This document shows, in pieces, positions 53,235-57,691 of a stretch of 57,691 bases of DNA. The notes under the pieces are model-generated. The model saw only the letters and a program-made list of their open reading frames with translations, was not told the DNA's origin and did no database searches. Positions within the stretch are counted from its first letter, which is position 1. Every line of letters starts with the position of its first letter. The DNA comes from Azoarcus sp. (GTDB taxonomy: Bacteria; Pseudomonadota; Gammaproteobacteria; Burkholderiales; Rhodocyclaceae): assembly GCA_030604735.1 (NCBI GenBank), contig JAUVVG010000027.1, positions 1 to 57,691 of the forward strand, read 5' to 3'. The translations under genes were made by a program, and so were the position numbers.

Positions 53235-54544
53235 AAGCCACCCCACCCGCCCAACCGTCCGATCTGCTGATGCGCCGCGAAGCCGCGCTGCCGCGCGGAC
53301 TCGCACAAGCCCACCCGCTCTTCGCCAGCCATGCCCGGAATGCCGAGATCCATGATGTAGCCAATCGCCGTTTCATCGATTTCACCGCCGGCATCGCAGT
53401 GGTCAATACCGGCCACTGCCACCCACGCATCATCGATGCCATCGTCGACCAGACCGCGCGCTTCTCCCACACTTGCTTCCAGGTCGTGGCCTACGAGGTC
53501 TACGTCGAGCTCGCCGAGCGCCTGAACCAACTCGCCCCCGGCCATGCGCCGAAGAAGACCCTGCTGCTCAACAGCGGCGCCGAAGCGGTCGAAAACGCGG
53601 TCAAGATCGCACGTGCCTACACCGGCCGACCCGGCATCATCGCCTTCGACGACGCCTTTCACGGCCGGACCCTGTTCGCACTCGGCCTGACCGGCAAGGT
53701 GTCTCCGTACAAGCGCGGCTTCGGACCGTTCCCGGCCGAAATCCATCACGCGCCCTATCCGGTCGGGCTGCACGGCATCAGCGTGGATGACGCGATCGCC
53801 GGCGTCGACACCTTGTTCCGGACCCGGATCGAGCCCGAGCGGGTGGCCGCCATCATCGTCGAGCCGGTGCAGGGCGAAGGCGGCTACTACCCGGCGCCGC
53901 CGCTGTTCCTGCAACGCCTGCGCGTACTGGCCGACGAACACCGGATCCTGTTGATCGCGGACGAGATCCAGACCGGCATGGCCCGCACCGGCGAACTGTT
54001 CGCGGTCGACCACAGCGGCGTGGTGCCGGACATCATCACCCTGGCCAAGGGGCTGGGCGGCGGCTTTCCGATTTCCGCCGTGATCGGTCGAGCCGACGTG
54101 ATGGACGCGGTCGGCAGCGGTGGCCTGGGCACGACCTTCGGCGGCAACCCGATCGCCTGCGCGGCGGCGCTGGCGGTGCTCGAAGTGATCGAATCGGAGG
54201 GCCTGTGCGAACGCGCCGCCGAGATCGGCCGCCACATGCGACTACGACTGCACGAGATCGCGAGCCGGCATCGAGAGATCGGCGACGTCCGCGGCCTCGG
54301 TGCGATGGTCGCGGTCGAGCTGTTCGAACACGGCGACCCGTGCCGACCCGCGACCGGCCTGACCCGCAAGGTGATCGCGCAGGCGCGCGAGCGTGGCCTG
54401 CTGTTGCTGGCCTGCGGACGCGACGGCAACGTGATCCGGTTGATGGTGCCGCTTACGATAGAGCAGGCCGTTCTGGACGAAGGGCTGGACATCCTCGCCG
54501 ACAGCTTAGAAGCGGTGATGCTGGATGACGTGCAAACCGCATGA
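53231..54544 (+). CDS. gabT: 4-aminobutyrate aminotransferase (class III, GabT-like)
   Basis: A 437-residue class III PLP transaminase. ATG at 53231 overlaps the ureohydrolase stop. Family signatures are FIDFTAGIAVVNTGHCHPRI, NSGAEAVENAVKIARAYTGR, HGRTLFALGLTGKV, VAAIIVEPVQGEGGYY, LIADEIQTGMARTG and TLAKGLGGGFP with the PLP lysine at 273. It converts GABA plus 2-oxoglutarate to succinate semialdehyde plus glutamate. This is the last step of the predicted arginine route; a succinate-semialdehyde dehydrogenase is not in the window. 5-aminovalerate activity (DavT) is a possible side or alternative role. Confidence 0.9.
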   Translation: MKATPPAQPSDLLMRREAALPRGLAQAHPLFASHARNAEIHDVANRRFIDFTAGIAVVNTGHCHPRIIDAIVDQTARFSHTCFQVVAYEVYVELAERLNQLAPGHAPKKTLLLNSGAEAVENAVKIARAYTGRPGIIAFDDAFHGRTLFALGLTGKVSPYKRGFGPFPAEIHHAPYPVGLHGISVDDAIAGVDTLFRTRIEPERVAAIIVEPVQGEGGYYPAPPLFLQRLRVLADEHRILLIADEIQTGMARTGELFAVDHSGVVPDIITLAKGLGGGFPISAVIGRADVMDAVGSGGLGTTFGGNPIACAAALAVLEVIESEGLCERAAEIGRHMRLRLHEIASRHREIGDVRGLGAMVAVELFEHGDPCRPATGLTRKVIAQARERGLLLLACGRDGNVIRLMVPLTIEQAVLDEGLDILADSLEAVMLDDVQTA

Positions 54545-54604
54545 CCCGCTACCCGGGTATGTGCCCCGTCCGACAGTGCGCGCCGTGCATCGCGACCGAT
54601 GCGC

Positions 54605-54841
54605 TCAGCCGCGTATCGTCATCTCGAGAAAGGCCACCGCCATCCAGGCCAGACTGCCGAACTGGCTGACCCGCATTGGATTGGCACGGAAGGTCTTCTC
54701 GAAATGCGCGCGTGGCAGCACCTGGGCACCGATCAACAGGGCCGCGACCACACTCGAAATCACCAGCCCGGCATTCCAGGTCACCAGGTACTGAAAGATG
54801 TGAAAGACGATAAAGGCGACTTTGAGGGTCCACTTGGGCAT
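54605..54841 (-). CDS. Small membrane protein of unknown function
   Basis: About 78 residues from ATG at 54841 (MPKWTLKVAFIVFHIFQYLV); a GTG at 54892 would add 17 residues. Two or three hydrophobic stretches are visible, including AGLVISSVVAALLIGAQVL and FGSLAWMAVAFLEM. I do not recognise the family. It lies between gabT (convergent) and the large EF-hand gene, downstream on the same strand, and could be co-transcribed with it. Confidence 0.5.
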   Translation of the reverse strand: MPKWTLKVAFIVFHIFQYLVTWNAGLVISSVVAALLIGAQVLPRAHFEKTFRANPMRVSQFGSLAWMAVAFLEMTIRG

Positions 54842-54935
54842 CGGGCCTGTCCATTGATGTGACGTCGAGTGCGGTTTGTACCGCAAAAACACACTGGATG
54901 CATCTCCATCGTCGGTCCAGAGCGGGCTCTGGCGC

Positions 54936-57098
54936 CTACAGGGCCGGTACCGGCAACAGATCCGCCCACCACAGCCACACGACGATACCGACCAGCAGAA
55001 TCAACAGCAGGTAGGCCTTCCATGGCGACTTCTTCTCGGCATAGGGGTCGTCCAGCGATCGTACCGACCCGGGAGGCAGCTGAGCGACGCCGGTCAACGC
55101 GGCACCGAACGGGATGTTGATCCGTGCCCGGGTATTGACCGCCCAGCCGTTGGCGTCGAGCAGCGGACCGAGATTGCGCTGGCTCAGCTTGAGCCAGGCC
55201 AGCAGCATCGACGGACCCGAGATCAGCAGCATCACCCCGAGCGCGACCACGGGCAACTGCCAGGCCGGAAGCGACAGCAGTCCGGCGACGATGGCCGCCA
55301 GCGCGGTCCCGATCGCACCCAGCGCCAGCCCGATCGCGGCGAAGATACCGGCGAACTTGGCGATGTCGAAAGCCTGGGGCGCAGCCGGCGGCGTACCCGC
55401 GCCCGCCTTCTCGGCGGTCTGGGCGATCCCTGCGGCCGAGCGCTCCTCGATCGCCTTGTCCTTGGCGGCGGCGAACTTCTCGATCTGCTCGTTGATCATC
55501 CGGCCAATGCGCTTGTACGGCGACCAGAAGGCCTGGCGGACGCTGATCGGATTCTCGACCACCTTGACCACGCTCGCATTCCAGTCCCGACCCTCGCGGT
55601 CGTAGAAGATCCCGTTGCGACCGGGGACCATCATCTCGTCGGCGTCCCCGCCGGTCATCGCCGCGACGATGGTGATCGGGGCCTCGCCCTGACGCAAGCA
55701 GGCGCAATACACCAGATAGGTGCCGGAAAGCGGCGCGAGCCCGGCGTGGCGGTCCATGTCGGCCACCCGCAGGCACAGCTCGCAACTGCGCTGATCAAGA
55801 AAGAGCGTGCCGGCCTGGAAAATCGCCTTCTTGCGCGCACTGTAGAAATCCGATAGCGACACGAAATTGCGCAGCAGCGTCACCAGGTCGCGACGGTAGC
55901 GGATCAGGCGCTCCACCGCCTCGACATGCTCGGCCGCGGTCTCGGCCGCCTTGTCGCGCGTGATCAGCTCGGTCAGGGCGGCATGGGTGTCGTCCGCGAG
56001 CATCGCCCGCAAGTCGTCGGGCGCGATCGCCGCCACCGGAGAGAGCGGCTTGTCGGCGTTCCAGGCCCTGAACGCGGTAAACCGTCCGGACAAATCCTGC
56101 CACTCGTTGAAGGACAGTTCGGTATGTTCGCCCAGCACCGGCTTGATCACCTCGTCGCGCAAGCGGCCTATCCGCTGCGCCCAGGCCGGATTGAGCCCGT
56201 CGACCAGCGGCAACGCACGGTCGGCGGCGACCAGGCCCAAGGGCAGCGCGGCCACGCTTTCACTGGAAGCATCCAGCTCGTCGCCGGTCAGTTCGGCATA
56301 GGCGGCATCGCTCGGATTGAGCGCCGCCGCGGCGCGGTGATCGAAGGCGGCGAGCCGGCAGCGGGTGAAGTAGTCATCGACCTTCTCCCGCACCGCCTCG
56401 AACACTTCGGCTGCCGCGGCGGTCGCATCGCCCAGCGGCAGGATCAGGTCGGCGGCAGCGGCGGCCTTCGCCTGCCAGTCCACCAGCGCCCGCGCCTGCT
56501 CGAAGAAAGTGTCCAGCCTGGCCTGGTCCATGCCCGGTTCGCCACTGCGGTCGGTCTCGGATCCGAGCGTGTCGATGATGTGCCCGATCGCCTTGGCAAG
56601 CCGCTCGTCGCCGGCCAGCGCGGCCGGCACGATGCCATCGCCGTTGAAGTGATCCGGCGCGAACAGGCGGGTGGTATCGGCGACATCGGCCATGGTGATC
56701 GCATCCGCATCCGGCTTGTCGACATAGGCGAGGATGCCCCGGGCGCTGGCGAGCAGCTTCGCGCCCTCGGGATGGTCCTCCGCGATCGCGGCCAGGGGCA
56801 GAGCGTCCGATTCCAGGAACAGCACGCCCGGGTCCTTCAGTACCGTGCACACCCAGCGCACCGCAGCGATGATCTCGGGCGCACGGATGCGGCCGTCGCC
56901 GTCGGCATCGAGCAACTGCAGGGTACGGGTATCGAACTCCAGACCGGAAGTCGGACAGGCCAGCACCGACCACAGCTTCTGATCGAGCTCGCCCAGATGG
57001 CGCAGGTCCTCGACCGTGTCGATGCGCACCTGATCGAACCCGCCGGAACGGAAGAAACGCCATTTGTGTGCCACTTCACTTCCAGTCGTCGCGCTCAT
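54936..57098 (-). CDS. Large EF-hand membrane protein of unknown family
   Basis: A 720-residue protein. ATG at 57098 has GGGAGAGC just upstream; the in-frame 5' extension to 57389 would cover the gcdH promoter. A perfect EF-hand calcium loop DADGDGRIRAPE spans 64-75 (D64, D66, D68, E75). A helical middle part has a cysteine-bearing section with RSCELCLRV and VYCACLRQGE. The C-terminal 170 residues hold three hydrophobic segments, AGIFAAIGLALGAIGTALAA, QLPVVALGVMLLISGPSMLL and AYLLLILLVGIVVWLWW, so it is anchored in the inner membrane with most of it probably cytosolic. Role unknown; calcium sensing is inference. Confidence 0.8.
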   Translation of the reverse strand: MSATTGSEVAHKWRFFRSGGFDQVRIDTVEDLRHLGELDQKLWSVLACPTSGLEFDTRTLQLLDADGDGRIRAPEIIAAVRWVCTVLKDPGVLFLESDALPLAAIAEDHPEGAKLLASARGILAYVDKPDADAITMADVADTTRLFAPDHFNGDGIVPAALAGDERLAKAIGHIIDTLGSETDRSGEPGMDQARLDTFFEQARALVDWQAKAAAAADLILPLGDATAAAAEVFEAVREKVDDYFTRCRLAAFDHRAAAALNPSDAAYAELTGDELDASSESVAALPLGLVAADRALPLVDGLNPAWAQRIGRLRDEVIKPVLGEHTELSFNEWQDLSGRFTAFRAWNADKPLSPVAAIAPDDLRAMLADDTHAALTELITRDKAAETAAEHVEAVERLIRYRRDLVTLLRNFVSLSDFYSARKKAIFQAGTLFLDQRSCELCLRVADMDRHAGLAPLSGTYLVYCACLRQGEAPITIVAAMTGGDADEMMVPGRNGIFYDREGRDWNASVVKVVENPISVRQAFWSPYKRIGRMINEQIEKFAAAKDKAIEERSAAGIAQTAEKAGAGTPPAAPQAFDIAKFAGIFAAIGLALGAIGTALAAIVAGLLSLPAWQLPVVALGVMLLISGPSMLLAWLKLSQRNLGPLLDANGWAVNTRARINIPFGAALTGVAQLPPGSVRSLDDPYAEKKSPWKAYLLLILLVGIVVWLWWADLLPVPAL

Positions 57099-57300
57099 CG
57101 ATGCTCTCCCTATCGATAACGGCCATCTTCGACGGCCTATACGAACATGATTGCCGATCCCGACCTTCGCGTCGAGTGAGTTTTCAGCACAGATCACTTC
57201 CAAACTATCGTTTGTTCGCAAGCCTGTTGATTCGTTAAAGTACGACTCGACTCGAATCCGATTCGAACCATTCCATTCCAGCAAGACAAGGAGACAAGAC

Positions 57301-57691
57301 ATGGCAGGCAAGCGCGTGACCTTCAACTGGGCCGATCCGCTGCATCTGGACAGCCAGCTCACCGACACCGAGCGCATGGTGCGCGACACCGCCCGCGACT
57401 ACTGCCAGGACAAGCTGTTGCCACGGGTACAGCACGCCTTCCGCCATGAGCAGACTGACCGCGCGATCTTCAACGAGATGGGCGAGCTGGGTCTGCTCGG
57501 CCCGACCATTCCGGAAGAATACGGTGGCGCCGGACTGAACTACGTGTCCTACGGGCTGATCGCACGCGAGATCGAGCGGGTCGATTCCGGCTATCGCTCG
57601 ATGATGAGCGTGCAGTCCTCGCTGGTGATGGTGCCGATCAACGAGTTCGGCACCGAAGAACAGAAGAAGAAGTACCTGCCCAAGCTCGCCA
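57301..57691 (+). CDS. gcdH: Glutaryl-CoA dehydrogenase (3' end outside window)
   Basis: The frame starts [20 protein letters not shown] with AAGGAGA ideally spaced upstream, and about 130 codons run to the window edge. The stretch [39 protein letters not shown] and [11 protein letters not shown] is nearly invariant in GcdH, an FAD enzyme converting glutaryl-CoA to crotonyl-CoA in lysine, tryptophan and glutarate breakdown. The catalytic glutamate and C-terminus are not in view. It is divergent from the EF-hand gene across 202 bp that hold both promoters and no gene. Confidence 0.95.
   Translation, partial: MAGKRVTFNWADPLHLDSQLTDTERMVRDTARDYCQDKLLPRVQHAFRHEQTDRAIFNEMGELGLLGPTIPEEYGGAGLNYVSYGLIAREIERVDSGYRSMMSVQSSLVMVPINEFGTEEQKKKYLPKLA

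Overview
The window is GC-rich, densely coded bacterial DNA. A TrmA-type tRNA methyltransferase, a YdgA-like DUF945 protein, a GcdH of the beta/gamma-proteobacterial kind, and many PAS/GGDEF/EAL and hybrid-kinase proteins point to a gammaproteobacterium. That placement is inference; no rRNA or tRNA gene, CRISPR array or intact insertion sequence was seen.

Layout. 1-3.1 kb: the 3' end of a type I restriction-modification methylase (hsdM), facing a molybdate ABC transporter (modABC, minus strand) whose leader can fold into several hairpins. 3.6-32.4 kb: a very long signal-transduction region. It holds a PAS-GGDEF cyclase, a NarX/NarL-like two-component pair, a four-gene operon (pseudo-receiver, CHASE kinase, Rcp1-like regulator, and a REC-PAS-LOV-GGDEF-EAL-REC protein with an intact flavin-binding LOV signature), a 1600-residue MASE1-CHASE-PAS hybrid kinase with a REC-EAL partner, a PAS-GADEF-EAL protein, a BvgS-like hybrid kinase and a REC-REC-GGDEF-EAL protein. 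A RidA-like protein, a prephenate-dehydratase-like protein, a sulfurtransferase and a DUF945-PPC fusion are interspersed. The 1600-residue kinase and its partner look more AT-rich than their neighbours. They lie between an IS3-family remnant on the left and broken gene pieces on the right, including a 97-bp copy of an EAL domain from the LOV gene, so this block was probably acquired or rearranged.

32.4-44.6 kb: trmA with an unusual glycine-rich insertion; a class II aldolase divergent from a TetR/LmrA-type repressor with a matching operator; a hook-less SbcC/YhaN plus SbcD/YhaO pair; a SWIM-SNF2 helicase; a small lipoprotein; and an AAA ATPase of the ycf46 type.

44.8-54.5 kb: a co-directional metabolic cluster. 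Two PPOX-fold proteins (one with GAF and a winged-helix-like end) precede an E1 alpha/beta thiamine-diphosphate dehydrogenase pair with no E2/E3, a small COX1-like membrane protein, and four tightly linked genes that together spell the arginine oxygenase route: amino-acid 2-monooxygenase, nitrilase-type amidase, ureohydrolase (guanidinobutyrase) and GABA transaminase. The order predicted is arginine, guanidinobutyramide, guanidinobutyrate, GABA plus urea, then succinate semialdehyde. 54.6-57.7 kb: a small membrane protein, a large EF-hand membrane protein, and the start of glutaryl-CoA dehydrogenase running off the window.

The most interesting parts are the blue-light/c-di-GMP operon (7.2-12.8 kb), the arginine cluster with its orphan E1 pair and possible flavin/GAF sensor (44.8-54.5 kb), and the disordered insertions in trmA and the SbcC-like gene.
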